Position numbers and translations under genes: made by a program
Notes under the pieces: model-generated
The model's database searches: none
The model's input: the letters and a program-made list of their open reading frames with translations, nothing else
Told to the model about the DNA's origin: nothing
Source: Myxococcales bacterium
GTDB taxonomy: Bacteria > Myxococcota_A > Polyangia > Palsa-1104
NCBI GenBank assembly: GCA_003170275.1
Contig: PNAM01000012.1
Coordinates: 1-64,000, forward strand
Direction: 5' to 3'
DNA length: 64,000 bases
Part shown: positions 1-6,958 of the stretch, in pieces
Layout: each line of letters begins with the position of its first letter
Position numbering within the stretch: the first letter of the stretch is position 1

Positions 1-419
1 GCCAGCACCTCGCGCACCCCGCCCTTGAGCGTGAGGCGGCCGTCGTGGCCGCGCGACCAGCGTGTCTGGCCCGAGCCCTTGGTGCCGAGATCGAGCAGGC
101 GCCCGTCGAGCACGTCGCGCGCTTGCGCGAAGAGAAACCCGCGTCCGTCGCCGAGCGCGGGATTGTACTGGCCGAATTGGTGGCCGTGGTAGGCGAGCGC
201 CAGCGGCTCGGGCAGGTTCCCCGGCAGCGCGCGGAATTCGCCGAAGTGCGCGAGCCATTCGTCGTCGCTGAGCGACTGAAGGCCGAGGCGCGCGGCCCAC
301 GGCTGGTTGCGAAAGCGCAAGATGCGCTCGGGAAAGCGCGCGGGCGCGACCGCTTCGAAGAAGCCGTCTCCCAACGACGGCGTGCGCGGATCCGGGCGAT
401 ACGACGCGGCGGGCGGCAC
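1..419 (-). CDS. selO: SelO-family protein adenylyltransferase (N-terminal part, cut by window edge)
   Basis: The first 139 residues read as the SelO/YdiU family (pseudokinase fold that transfers AMP to Ser, Thr or Tyr of target proteins). Landmarks are [19 protein letters not shown], then [14 protein letters not shown] and KGGVREVLA, which match the conserved N-terminal block of the family. The ATP-handling core lies beyond the window edge. The start is GTG at 419, two bases after the stop of the hydrolase upstream in the operon; a TTG at 425 is possible. Gene order response regulator, hydrolase, selO on one strand suggests co-transcription. Bacterial SelO lacks selenocysteine, so this gene says nothing about Sec use. 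Confidence 0.9.
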   Translation of the reverse strand, partial: MPPAASYRPDPRTPSLGDGFFEAVAPARFPERILRFRNQPWAARLGLQSLSDDEWLAHFGEFRALPGNLPEPLALAYHGHQFGQYNPALGDGRGFLFAQARDVLDGRLLDLGTKGSGQTRWSRGHDGRLTLKGGVREVL

Positions 420-421
420 GA

Positions 422-1390
422 TCAACCGAGCTTGGCTTCGAGCCACGCCGCGGCGCGCCGCTCGGCAAACCGGTGCGGCCACCACGGCGGCCCAGCGACG
501 AACGCCACGTGCCCGCCGCCGGCCGACAGCTCGAGCTCGAGCCACGGGTTGGCGCGCGCGGCCGCGAGCGGCAGCGTCTCCTCGGGGATGAACGGATCGT
601 CCGCCGCTTGCAGGATCAACAGCGGGCGGCGCACCCCGGCCAGGAAGCCGGCCGAGCTCGAGCGCGCGTAGTACTCCTCGGCAGTGGCGAAGCCGTGCAG
701 CGGCGCGGTGACCGCGTCGTCGAAGTCGCGCAGCGTGCGCGCGCCGCGAATGCGCGCGTCGTCCAGGTGGCCGGCGAAGCGCGCAGACTTGGCCAGCGCC
801 TTCGGCTTGAGCTTGCGCAGAAAACGCTCGCGGTAGAGGCGCGCCGCCAGCCCTGGCCCATCGAGCGCGCGCGCGCAGCCGGCCAGATCGAACGGCACCG
901 ACACCACCACCGCCGCGCGCACCGCGTCGGGCACGGCGTCGCCGCGCTCGCCCAGATACTTGGTAACCACGTTGCCGCCGAGCGAAAAACCGGCGAGCGC
1001 GAGGCGCCTGCCGGGGCGCTCCGCTGCCAGCCGCTCGACCGCCTCGGCCAGATCGCCGGTCTCGCCCGAGTGGTAGAAGCGCGGCAGGCGGTTGGGCTCG
1101 CCCGAGCAGCCGCGAAAGTTGAGCGCCGCCGCGGCCAGCCCGCGCGCCTGCAGATCGCCGAGCAGCCCGCGCACGTAGCCGGCGCGCGACGAGCCCTCGA
1201 GCCCGTGGCACACCACCACCAGCGGCGCATCGGCGCTCGCCCCGGCCAGCCGATCGACGTCGACGAAGTCTCCGTCCGGCAACTCCCAGCGCTCGCGCCG
1301 CACCGCCACCCGCCGCGGCAGCCGCGCGACGTTGCCGAAGATGGTCATCAGATGGCGATTGCGCAGCCAACGTGGCGCGACATACGTCAT
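422..1390 (-). CDS. YheT-family alpha/beta hydrolase
   Basis: A 322-residue alpha/beta hydrolase of the YheT type (putative esterase; physiological substrate unknown). The start [13 protein letters not shown], then [20 protein letters not shown] and YHSGETGDL are characteristic of the family. The nucleophile elbow is GFSLGG with Ser136; the likely acid is Asp264 or Asp265 in [11 protein letters not shown], and the likely base is His294 in GGGHVAF. There is no signal peptide, so it should be cytoplasmic. Its ATG overlaps the stop of the response regulator gene (ATGA), which indicates translational coupling; selO follows after two bases. Confidence 0.9.
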   Translation of the reverse strand: MTYVAPRWLRNRHLMTIFGNVARLPRRVAVRRERWELPDGDFVDVDRLAGASADAPLVVVCHGLEGSSRAGYVRGLLGDLQARGLAAAALNFRGCSGEPNRLPRFYHSGETGDLAEAVERLAAERPGRRLALAGFSLGGNVVTKYLGERGDAVPDAVRAAVVVSVPFDLAGCARALDGPGLAARLYRERFLRKLKPKALAKSARFAGHLDDARIRGARTLRDFDDAVTAPLHGFATAEEYYARSSSAGFLAGVRRPLLILQAADDPFIPEETLPLAAARANPWLELELSAGGGHVAFVAGPPWWPHRFAERRAAAWLEAKLG

Positions 1391-2187
1391 GTGGGGAGCG
1401 AGCGTTGCTTGCGGCGGCGGGCGCGCGCCAGGAAGGTCGCCAGCGCGCCGGCGAAGGCCGGGCTCTCGAGCGGGTTGTCGACCAGGCCGCGCACCTCGAG
1501 CGTGATCAGCCGCTGGATGTCGGAGAGCGACAGGCGCTTGGACAGCACCACGCAGGCCACGCGCGGCGAGCGCTCCTTGAGCGTCGCGACCAGCTGCGTG
1601 ACCTCGCTGCGATACGACATGCCGTCGAGGATCAGCACGTCGGCCGGCTCGGCGGCCAGCGACGCGCCGATCTGCTCGGCGTCGCCGGCGGTGCGCACCT
1701 GGTCGGTCTTGGGCAGCAGCGCGACGATCTGCTCACGCCGCGCCAGCTCCTGCGACGCCACCAGCAGCGAGAGCGCGGGCAGCGGCTTGACCTTGCTCGC
1801 CGGCACCCAGCGCTGCCGCACGCGCGCCAGCACGCGCTCGACCAGCCCGGCGACGAAGAAGATGTCCGAGAACGGCTTCTCCAGATACTCGTCGACGCCC
1901 AGGTTGAGCGTCTCCTGCGCGCTGTCGGCCGACGCGAAGCCGGTCATCATGATGATGCCGAGCTCTTCGTTCTCCTTGCGGATCTGGCGCACCAGATCGA
2001 CGCCGCTCATGCCCGGCAGGTTCTTGTCGACCAGCGCCAGGTCGGGCGTCGCGTGCTTGAGCATGGCCAGCCCGGCCTCGCCGTCGCCGGCGATCTCGAC
2101 GGTCCAGCCGCGCGCCTCGAAGGTGGTCTGCAACAGCATCGCCACCGACGGTTCGTCCTCGACCACCAGAATTTTCGACTGTGCCAT
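1387..2187 (-). CDS. response regulator with receiver domain and degenerate second receiver-like domain
   Basis: The N-terminal 120 residues form a CheY-like receiver: the acidic pair in ILVVEDEP, the phospho-acceptor Asp in LALVDKN and Lys in YLEKPF. The C-terminal half has the same alternating alpha/beta pattern ([24 protein letters not shown]) and looks like a second receiver that keeps only one plausible Asp. No DNA-binding or enzymatic output domain is visible, so it may act by protein contact. I prefer the ATG at 2187 ([11 protein letters not shown]) because a GGCGGG precedes it; an in-frame ATG at 2208 would add seven residues. First gene of the operon with the YheT-like hydrolase and selO. 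A cognate kinase is not in the window. Confidence 0.85.
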   Translation of the reverse strand: MAQSKILVVEDEPSVAMLLQTTFEARGWTVEIAGDGEAGLAMLKHATPDLALVDKNLPGMSGVDLVRQIRKENEELGIIMMTGFASADSAQETLNLGVDEYLEKPFSDIFFVAGLVERVLARVRQRWVPASKVKPLPALSLLVASQELARREQIVALLPKTDQVRTAGDAEQIGASLAAEPADVLILDGMSYRSEVTQLVATLKERSPRVACVVLSKRLSLSDIQRLITLEVRGLVDNPLESPAFAGALATFLARARRRKQRSLPT

Positions 2188-2228
2188 GTGCCCGCCGTTC
2201 GCTCCCATGGTAGTAGAATGCTCCGCGC

Positions 2229-2519
2229 ATGGGAATGGACCTCAAGGTGCCGCGCGTGGATGTCGTTTCGATCGCCCGCGTGATCGAGCGGCTGGCCGCG
2301 GCCGGGATGACCGCCAGCGTGGTGATGGTCGACGGGCAGCTCCATGCGCCCAGCGCGACGGTGCCCGACGGGTGGCGCGAGGTTCGCCTGCGCCTGGCCG
2401 CCGGGACCGTCACCGTGCGCGTGCAGCCCGACGGAATTTCGGTGATGGTGTTCGGCAACGCCGATGCGGCGCTCATCAACGCGCAGCGCGCGATCGCAAC
2501 CGCAATCAAGGAGGCTTAG
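2229..2519 (+). CDS. small conserved-looking hypothetical protein
   Basis: A 96-residue soluble protein that I do not recognise. It starts with a helix (VSIARVIERLAAAGM) followed by short beta-prone stretches (ASVVMVDGQL, TVTVRVQPDGISVMVFG) and a C-terminal helix (ALINAQRAIATAIKEA), an alpha/beta layout without catalytic motifs. A TAGAAT hexamer at 2214-2219 lies nine bases before the ATG, so the message may be almost leaderless; a second ATG is at 2235. It sits directly upstream of the short-chain dehydrogenase, whose ribosome binding site lies inside its last codons, so the two are probably co-transcribed. Confidence 0.7.
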   Translation: MGMDLKVPRVDVVSIARVIERLAAAGMTASVVMVDGQLHAPSATVPDGWREVRLRLAAGTVTVRVQPDGISVMVFGNADAALINAQRAIATAIKEA

Positions 2520-3287
2520 GTGGAGCTGAAGGGTGTAGTGGCGCTGGTGACCGGTGGCGCGTCGGGCCTGGGCGAGGCCACCGTGCGGCGCCTGGTCGCC
2601 GGCGGCGCGCGCGCGGTGATCGTCGATCGGGACGCGCAAAAGGGCGAGGCGCTGGCGAGTGAGCTGGGCGGCGCGGCGGTGTTCGCGCCCACCGACGTGA
2701 CCTCGGCCGCCGACGTGCACGCGGCGATCGATCGCGCGGCGGCGCTCGGCCCGCTGCGCATCGCGGTGAGCTGCGCGGGCGTCGGCTGGGCCGCTCGCAC
2801 CGTCGGCAAGGACGGCACCGCGCACGATCTCGAGCTGTTCAAGACGGTGATCGGCATCAACCTGGTGGGGACCTTCAACGTGTTGCGGCTGGCCGCGGCG
2901 GCGATGTCCAAGACCGATCCGCTGGCCGACGGCGAGCGCGGCGTGATCGTCAACACCGCGTCGGTGGCGGCGTACGACGGGCAAATCGGCCAGGCCGCCT
3001 ACGCCGCGTCGAAAGCGGGCGTGGTCGGGCTCACGCTGCCCACCGCGCGCGATCTGTCGAACGTGGGCGTGCGCGTGATGACCATCGCGCCCGGCACCTT
3101 CGACACGCCGATGCTCGCGCTGTTGCCCGAGCCCGCGCGCCAGGCGCTGGCCGCCGGCATCCCCTTCCCGAAGCGTCTGGGCGCGCCCGACGACTACGCG
3201 CAGCTGGTCGAGCACATCGTGCGCAACCGCTACCTCAACGGCGAGACCATCCGCCTCGACGGCGCGCTGCGCATGCCGCCGAAATAG
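2520..3287 (+). CDS. SDR-family 3-hydroxyacyl-CoA dehydrogenase-like (HSD10 type)
   Basis: A 255-residue classical short-chain dehydrogenase resembling type II 3-hydroxyacyl-CoA dehydrogenases (HSD17B10 group), which oxidise 3-hydroxyacyl-CoA with NAD in beta-oxidation. The cofactor motif TGGASGLG spans residues 11-18, Asp37 in VIVDRD suggests NAD preference, and the catalytic set is Ser148, Tyr161 and Lys165 (YAASK). The family-typical APGTFDTPML and NGETIRLDGA follow. The start is GTG with a strong AAGGAGG at 2508-2514. Several lipid genes (acyl-CoA dehydrogenases at 6959 and 15987) fit a beta-oxidation role, but the substrate is not proven. Confidence 0.88.
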   Translation: MELKGVVALVTGGASGLGEATVRRLVAGGARAVIVDRDAQKGEALASELGGAAVFAPTDVTSAADVHAAIDRAAALGPLRIAVSCAGVGWAARTVGKDGTAHDLELFKTVIGINLVGTFNVLRLAAAAMSKTDPLADGERGVIVNTASVAAYDGQIGQAAYAASKAGVVGLTLPTARDLSNVGVRVMTIAPGTFDTPMLALLPEPARQALAAGIPFPKRLGAPDDYAQLVEHIVRNRYLNGETIRLDGALRMPPK

Positions 3288-3294
3288 CTATTTC
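3281..3294. other. palindrome across two convergent stop codons
   Basis: GAAATAGCTATTTC is a perfect 14-base palindrome. It contains the final Lys codon and TAG of the plus-strand dehydrogenase and, read on the other strand, the final Lys codon and TAG of the dipeptidase. Flanking GCC/GGC could extend the pairing past a small bulge. It might act as a weak bidirectional stop signal, but there is no T-tract, so a terminator role is only a guess. Confidence 0.35.
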
Positions 3295-3827
3295 AGCGGC
3301 ACGTCCAACACGGGATAGCGCTCCCACCCGCGAAGATCGAAGTGCCACCACTCGGTCGGCAGCCCAATGAAGCCGCGCCTGGCCATCGCCGCCTCGAGCA
3401 GCGCCCGGTTGCGCAACACCTCCGCCGGCAGCGCGGCGAAATCGCGGTGCGCGCGCTCGCTGAAGTCGTCGAACGGCGTCGGCATGGGCAGCTCGCGGCC
3501 GCGCTTGTCGACCAGCGTCAGATCGACCGCCGCGCCGCGGTTGTGGCGCGAGCCCTCCCTTGGATTGGCCACGTATTTCTCGTCGGGCAAGATCGACCAG
3601 AGCACCTTCTGCACCGACAGCGGCCGGTAGCAGTCAAACACCTTCAGCCCGAGCCCGCGCTGCTCGAGATCGTGCTGCACCAACGCCAGCGCGCGCGCCG
3701 CATCGTCACGCAACAGGCAGCGCGCGACCGTGTACAGCCGCCGGTGCGCGAAGTTGTTCTCGGTCGCATAGCGCAGCTCGAGCCGGATGTGCGGCGCGAC
3801 CGGCAGTAGAAAAGTAGCTCCGTCCAT
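3288..3827 (-). CDS. D-alanyl-D-alanine dipeptidase, VanX/DdpX type (peptidase M15D)
   Basis: A 179-residue zinc dipeptidase that should cleave D-Ala-D-Ala. The VanX hallmark residues are present: Arg68 in DCYRPL, His95 and Asp102 in SRHNRGAAVDLTL (zinc ligands), Glu159 as catalytic base and His162 as third ligand in TEWWHFD. There is no signal peptide, so it is probably cytoplasmic and used for D-Ala recycling. No vanH, vanA or vanRS gene is nearby, so nothing here indicates vancomycin resistance. It converges on the dehydrogenase gene with no spacer and diverges from the next gene at 3850. Confidence 0.9.
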   Translation of the reverse strand: MDGATFLLPVAPHIRLELRYATENNFAHRRLYTVARCLLRDDAARALALVQHDLEQRGLGLKVFDCYRPLSVQKVLWSILPDEKYVANPREGSRHNRGAAVDLTLVDKRGRELPMPTPFDDFSERAHRDFAALPAEVLRNRALLEAAMARRGFIGLPTEWWHFDLRGWERYPVLDVPLK

Positions 3828-3849
3828 GATCCCCGCTTACGGTCGTACC

Positions 3850-4335
3850 ATGGGGACGAACTCGGGTTTCGACGCGATCGTGTTCGGGGAGGTGGTGTTC
3901 CCGGAGGGCGGCGTGATGAACTGGGTCAGCGAGGTCTACCACCGCATCGCGCAGCTCGAGCGCTTCGACGCCGAATCGGACGAGGAGCTGGCGCAGATCT
4001 TGGTGACGCCGGCGGGGGTGGCGCTGCGCTGCTGGCTGTTCGCCGGGTCGTTTCAGGAGTGGTGCCCGCGGCTGGAGGCGATGTTCTCGCAGGCAGCGCG
4101 CCAGGGCGGGCGCGGCGACATCGTGTTCCTCGGCGTGGGCGACGGGCCCGCCTATCGGCTGGTGATCGAGCACGGGCGCGCCAACCTGCAGCGCATCCCG
4201 GCGATGGGCTTCGAGCACGCGACGGTGCAGGAGATCGCGCTGGCGGTCGAGCTCAAGTCCGAGCGCCGCAAGGCCGACGCGCTCGCCGCCGCTAGGTCCG
4301 CAGGTCCGGATCATAGTGCCGAAAAAAATCCTTGA
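3850..4335 (+). CDS. hypothetical protein
   Basis: A 161-residue soluble protein of unknown function. It reads MGTNSGFDAIVFGEVVFPEG, then helices with YHRIAQLERF and QEWCPRLEAMFSQA, and GDIVFLGVGDGPAYRLVIE; no known catalytic motif stands out. The start at 3850 is favoured because a TACGGT hexamer ends six bases before the ATG, the leaderless pattern seen elsewhere in this window; an upstream ATG at 3787 would run through the divergent dipeptidase gene. Its last 44 bases overlap the 3' end of the WYL regulator on the other strand. Confidence 0.65.
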   Translation: MGTNSGFDAIVFGEVVFPEGGVMNWVSEVYHRIAQLERFDAESDEELAQILVTPAGVALRCWLFAGSFQEWCPRLEAMFSQAARQGGRGDIVFLGVGDGPAYRLVIEHGRANLQRIPAMGFEHATVQEIALAVELKSERRKADALAAARSAGPDHSAEKNP

Positions 4336-4981
4336 GCGTCCGCCCCGGCACCGGCACCACCGGCTCGTCGAGGATGTGCAACGCCTCGATCCGATCCACC
4401 CGAAAATTGCGGAAGTCCTCGCGTAGCTCGCACCACGCGCCCAGCGACCACGCCGAGCCCCAGTAGAACAGCCCAAGCGGCTGCACCGTCCGCTCGCTCG
4501 GCGCCTGCTGCTTGTCCTGATAGCGAAAGCGCACCTTCTTGCGATCGCGCACCGCCGAGCGCAGCGGCTGCAGGCTGTGGGTCAGCGCGCCGCGCACGTG
4601 AAAGCTCGGCGCGAACAGCGCCGCGTCGGGGATGCGCTCGCGGAGCCGCGCCGGCAGCACGCTCTCGACCTTGGCCAGCACGTCCTCGGCCGCGCGCGCG
4701 AGCTGCGGATCGGACCAGCTCTTGACGATCCGCGCGCCCAGCACCAGCGCCTCGATCTCCTCCTCGGTGAACATCAGCGGCGGCAGATCGTAACCCTTGG
4801 GCAGCGCGTAGCCGACGCCCGCCTCGCCGAGCACCGGCACGCCCGAGAGCTGCAGGTCCTGCACGTCGCGATAGATGGTCCGTTCCGAGACCTCCAGCGC
4901 CGCCGCGAGCTGGGCGCAGGTGGTGACGCCGCGCCGGCGGAGGCGCTGGACGATCTGGAACAGCCGGTCGGCACGACGCAC
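4292..4981 (-). CDS. HTH/WYL-domain transcriptional regulator (YafY type)
   Basis: A 229-residue regulator. Residues 1-60 form a DeoR-like winged helix (MRRADRLFQIVQRL, then LEVSERTIYRDVQDL, GVPVLGEAGVGYAL). The C-terminal half carries the WYL ligand-binding domain (VRFRYQDKQ, VQPLGLFYWGSAWSLGAWC, FRNFRVDRI). WYL domains usually sense nucleotides or other small ligands. The GTG start is preceded by TAGGAT with a six-base gap and no Shine-Dalgarno, so a leaderless start is likely. The VOC gene lies 21 bases upstream in the same direction, and such regulators often accompany VOC genes, so that gene may be its target. Confidence 0.88.
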   Translation of the reverse strand: MRRADRLFQIVQRLRRRGVTTCAQLAAALEVSERTIYRDVQDLQLSGVPVLGEAGVGYALPKGYDLPPLMFTEEEIEALVLGARIVKSWSDPQLARAAEDVLAKVESVLPARLRERIPDAALFAPSFHVRGALTHSLQPLRSAVRDRKKVRFRYQDKQQAPSERTVQPLGLFYWGSAWSLGAWCELREDFRNFRVDRIEALHILDEPVVPVPGRTLKDFFRHYDPDLRT

Positions 4982-5002
4982 GCGCCGATCCTATCCGAGC
5001 GG

Positions 5003-5368
5003 CTACTTTTCGCCCATCTTCTCCCAGATGCCGAAGTGCGCGCCGGTCGGATCGACCAGCACGCTGAACCAGCCGGTGTTCGGCACCTCGGCGGCTTCGA
5101 CCAGCACGTTGGCGCCCAGCGTGCGCGCCTTCTGCGTCGCGGCCTCCACGTCCTCGACGCGGATGTAGGTCAGCCAATGCGACGGCGCGCCCGGCGCCTG
5201 GCTGGCGAGCAGGCCGGCGGCGATGCCCTCGCCCGGCGCGATCTCGGTGTACGTGCCCACCGGCGACGGGGAATCGGACATCTTCCAGTCGAACAGCCGC
5301 CCGTAGAAGTCCTTCGCCTGGCCCGGGTTCTGGGTGTGTAGCTCGCAGTACGCAAACGGATTTGCCAT
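5003..5368 (-). CDS. VOC-family (glyoxalase/bleomycin-resistance fold) protein
   Basis: A 121-residue single VOC-domain protein (MANPFAYCELHTQNPGQAKD, FYGRLFDWKM) with a second beta-alpha-beta module (HWLTYIRVEDVEAATQKA, then FSVLVDPTGAHFGIWEK). Members bind a metal and act on or sequester small molecules; the C-terminal part resembles the group described as glyoxalase-like proteins in actinobacteria and myxobacteria, with no defined substrate. The start is fixed by a perfect AAGGAGG (5381 down to 5375) six bases before the ATG at 5368; a longer frame up to 5413 has no such support. Adjacent to the WYL regulator. Confidence 0.88.
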   Translation of the reverse strand: MANPFAYCELHTQNPGQAKDFYGRLFDWKMSDSPSPVGTYTEIAPGEGIAAGLLASQAPGAPSHWLTYIRVEDVEAATQKARTLGANVLVEAAEVPNTGWFSVLVDPTGAHFGIWEKMGEK

Positions 5369-5431
5369 GTGATGCCTCCTTGTGGAAGCACCCTGACAGG
5401 GGGCTCCTGACAACGTCCTGTCAGGAGAGAT

Positions 5432-5782
5432 TCACTTCCAGGTTTCCCAGACCTCGGGGCGATAGCCGACGGTCGCCTCTTTTCCCCATCGCACGATCGG
5501 CGTTTTCAGCAGCAGCGGATCGTCGACCAGCATCTGCTCGATGCGCGGGCCCGTCGGTGCGGCGTGCAAGAGGCCCTTGTCGCGATAGCGATTGCCGGCG
5601 CGATCGATCAGGTTCTCCACGCCCACGCGCGCCACTACGCTCTTGAGCTCGCCGGGCGACATCCCCTTTTCGCGCAGATCGATCGCCTGGATCGAGATGC
5701 GCCGCTCCTTGAACCAACGCTCGGCCTTGCGCGTCTCCGCACATTTCTTGACGCCGAAGACCTGCACGTTCGCGAGCGCCAT
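5432..5782 (-). CDS. ArsC/Spx-family protein
   Basis: A 116-residue thioredoxin-fold protein of the ArsC/Spx family. The redox Cys14 sits in VKKCAETRKAERWF, followed by the family pattern IQAIDLREKGMSPGELKSV, GVENLIDRAGNRYRDKG, and DDPLLLKTPIVRWGKEATVG. The typical arsenate reductase triad of Arg residues is only partly kept, so a true arsenate reductase role is not assured; YffB/Spx-like proteins are the alternative. The ATG overlaps the stop of the ureohydrolase gene by one base (TGATG), so the two are translationally coupled. Confidence 0.85.
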   Translation of the reverse strand: MALANVQVFGVKKCAETRKAERWFKERRISIQAIDLREKGMSPGELKSVVARVGVENLIDRAGNRYRDKGLLHAAPTGPRIEQMLVDDPLLLKTPIVRWGKEATVGYRPEVWETWK

Positions 5783-6870
5783 CAGCGTAGGCACACGTTC
5801 GCCTGCGCCTCGAGGTAGTGCGCGGCGGTGCGTAGGGTCTGCTGGGGCTCGCGCGGCGAGTGACCGGCGAGCGGCGGCGCGACCTCGACCAGATCGGAGC
5901 CCCACACCGGAAACGCGCCGCCGACGCGCTGGATCAGACGTAGGACCGTGCCGGGATCGAGGCCGCCGGGCTCGGGCGTGCCGGTGGCCAGGCCGAACAG
6001 CGGGTCGGTGCCATCGATGTCGTTGGAGATGTAGACCCCCTTGACGCCCGAGGCGTGGAAGCCGGCGATGATCTCGTCGGCCACCTGGTCGGCGGAGCGC
6101 TCGCGCATCTCGGCCATCCAATACTGGCGCACGCCCAGCTCGCGCTCCCAGTCGGCGCGCGTCTTGCGCGACACGCGCAGGCCGACCTGCACCAGCCGTC
6201 CCGAGCGGCCGACCAGCTCGTTGGCGTGGTAGGCCCAGGTGGCGAAGCAGTAGCGCACGCCCAGGCGGTGCTCCATCAGATCGGTGTGCGCGTCGAAGTG
6301 CAGGATGCCGACCTGGTGCTCGCGGCCGCGCGCCACCGCGGCGAGCGCCGGCCAGCCCACCGAGTGATCGCCGCCCAGCACCAGCGGCGCGCAGCCGGGC
6401 GCGAGCTCGCGCACCAGCCGCAGCACCTCCTCGCACACCGACAGCGGCGAGACCGGCTCGTCGCCTGCGCCCTCTCCATAGATCGCGCGGCGCGTGGCGG
6501 CGAGCTGCGCGGGCGCGAGCATCTCGTCGTGCAGCAGCTGCGGCACCACCAGCACGTCGCCGATGTCGACGATGCGCGGGTCGCGATAGAGCAGCGAGCC
6601 GGCGCCGAGCAGCTCGCGGCGCATCGCCTGCGGGCCCATGTTCGCGCCGCGCAGAAAGCCGGCGCCGACATCCGACGGCACGCCGAGGATCGCCACGCGC
6701 GCCGACGGGAGCTGGTCGAGCGCCGCGCGCCAGCGCTCGCCCACCTGCGCGTCGCTCTCGGCGCCGTAGATGCGCCGCTGCAACGTGCGCTGCTCGGCCG
6801 TCCCGGTCGAGACCGTGTAGATCCCCCCGCAGGCCGGGCGCAGCAGCCGTTCTAAGCGCTTTCGCGACAT
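5782..6870 (-). CDS. ureohydrolase (arginase / agmatinase / formiminoglutamase family)
   Basis: A 362-residue manganese-dependent ureohydrolase that hydrolyses a guanidino or formimino group. All metal ligands are visible: His169 in GGDHSVGW, Asp193, His195 and Asp197 in HFDAHTDL, and Asp284 and Asp286 in SNDIDGTDP. The N-terminal extension of about 55 residues is longer than in arginase and agmatinase, so the exact substrate cannot be named. It is divergent from the acyl-CoA dehydrogenase; 88 bases separate the two starts and contain that gene's promoter. Downstream it is coupled to the ArsC/Spx-like gene. Confidence 0.88.
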   Translation of the reverse strand: MSRKRLERLLRPACGGIYTVSTGTAEQRTLQRRIYGAESDAQVGERWRAALDQLPSARVAILGVPSDVGAGFLRGANMGPQAMRRELLGAGSLLYRDPRIVDIGDVLVVPQLLHDEMLAPAQLAATRRAIYGEGAGDEPVSPLSVCEEVLRLVRELAPGCAPLVLGGDHSVGWPALAAVARGREHQVGILHFDAHTDLMEHRLGVRYCFATWAYHANELVGRSGRLVQVGLRVSRKTRADWERELGVRQYWMAEMRERSADQVADEIIAGFHASGVKGVYISNDIDGTDPLFGLATGTPEPGGLDPGTVLRLIQRVGGAFPVWGSDLVEVAPPLAGHSPREPQQTLRTAAHYLEAQANVCLR

Positions 6871-6894
6871 GTTTCAACAGCATACACGATTGGC

Positions 6895-6923
6895 TTGGCA
6901 ATCGGAGTCGCCTTGACTAGAAT
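6895..6923 (+). promoter_or_regulatory. sigma-70-type promoter of the acyl-CoA dehydrogenase gene
   Basis: TTGGCA (6895-6900) and TAGAAT (6918-6923) are separated by 17 bases; each matches the consensus at five of six positions. This is one of the best promoter matches in the window. The -10 element abuts the operator that begins at 6923, so a bound repressor would block polymerase. Confidence 0.7.
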
Positions 6924-6940
6924 GAATGAGGGTTCATTCA
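6923..6940. promoter_or_regulatory. FadR (TetR-type)-like operator
   Basis: TGAATGAGGGTTCATTCA is an inverted repeat with perfect 7-base arms around four central bases. The arms and spacing equal the Bacillus subtilis FadR (YsiA) consensus TGAATGAMTANTCATTCA; only the centre differs. It covers the expected transcription start of the acyl-CoA dehydrogenase gene. In that system acyl-CoA releases the repressor and turns on fatty acid degradation. The regulator gene itself is not in this window, so the link to a FadR homologue is an inference. Confidence 0.75.
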
Positions 6941-6958
6941 CCAGGGAGAACAGACGCC

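Noticed and set aside
1..419. SelO as evidence for selenocysteine use
   Set aside because: Bacterial SelO does not contain Sec, and the Sec position of eukaryotic SelO is at the far C-terminus, outside this window.
473..2662. Very long plus-strand frame opposite the hydrolase and response regulator
   Set aside because: Arg/Ala/Gly-rich composition without motifs; it is the antisense shadow of two well-supported minus-strand genes. Many similar frames arise from high GC and were left out.
3288..3827. Vancomycin resistance gene
   Set aside because: Only the dipeptidase is present; no vanH, vanA or regulator is near, and such dipeptidases serve D-Ala recycling.
6913..6941. TTGACT as -35 with a -10 near 6936
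   Set aside because: The downstream hexamer ATTCAC is poor and would place the operator between the elements; TTGGCA/TAGAAT with 17-base spacing is much better.
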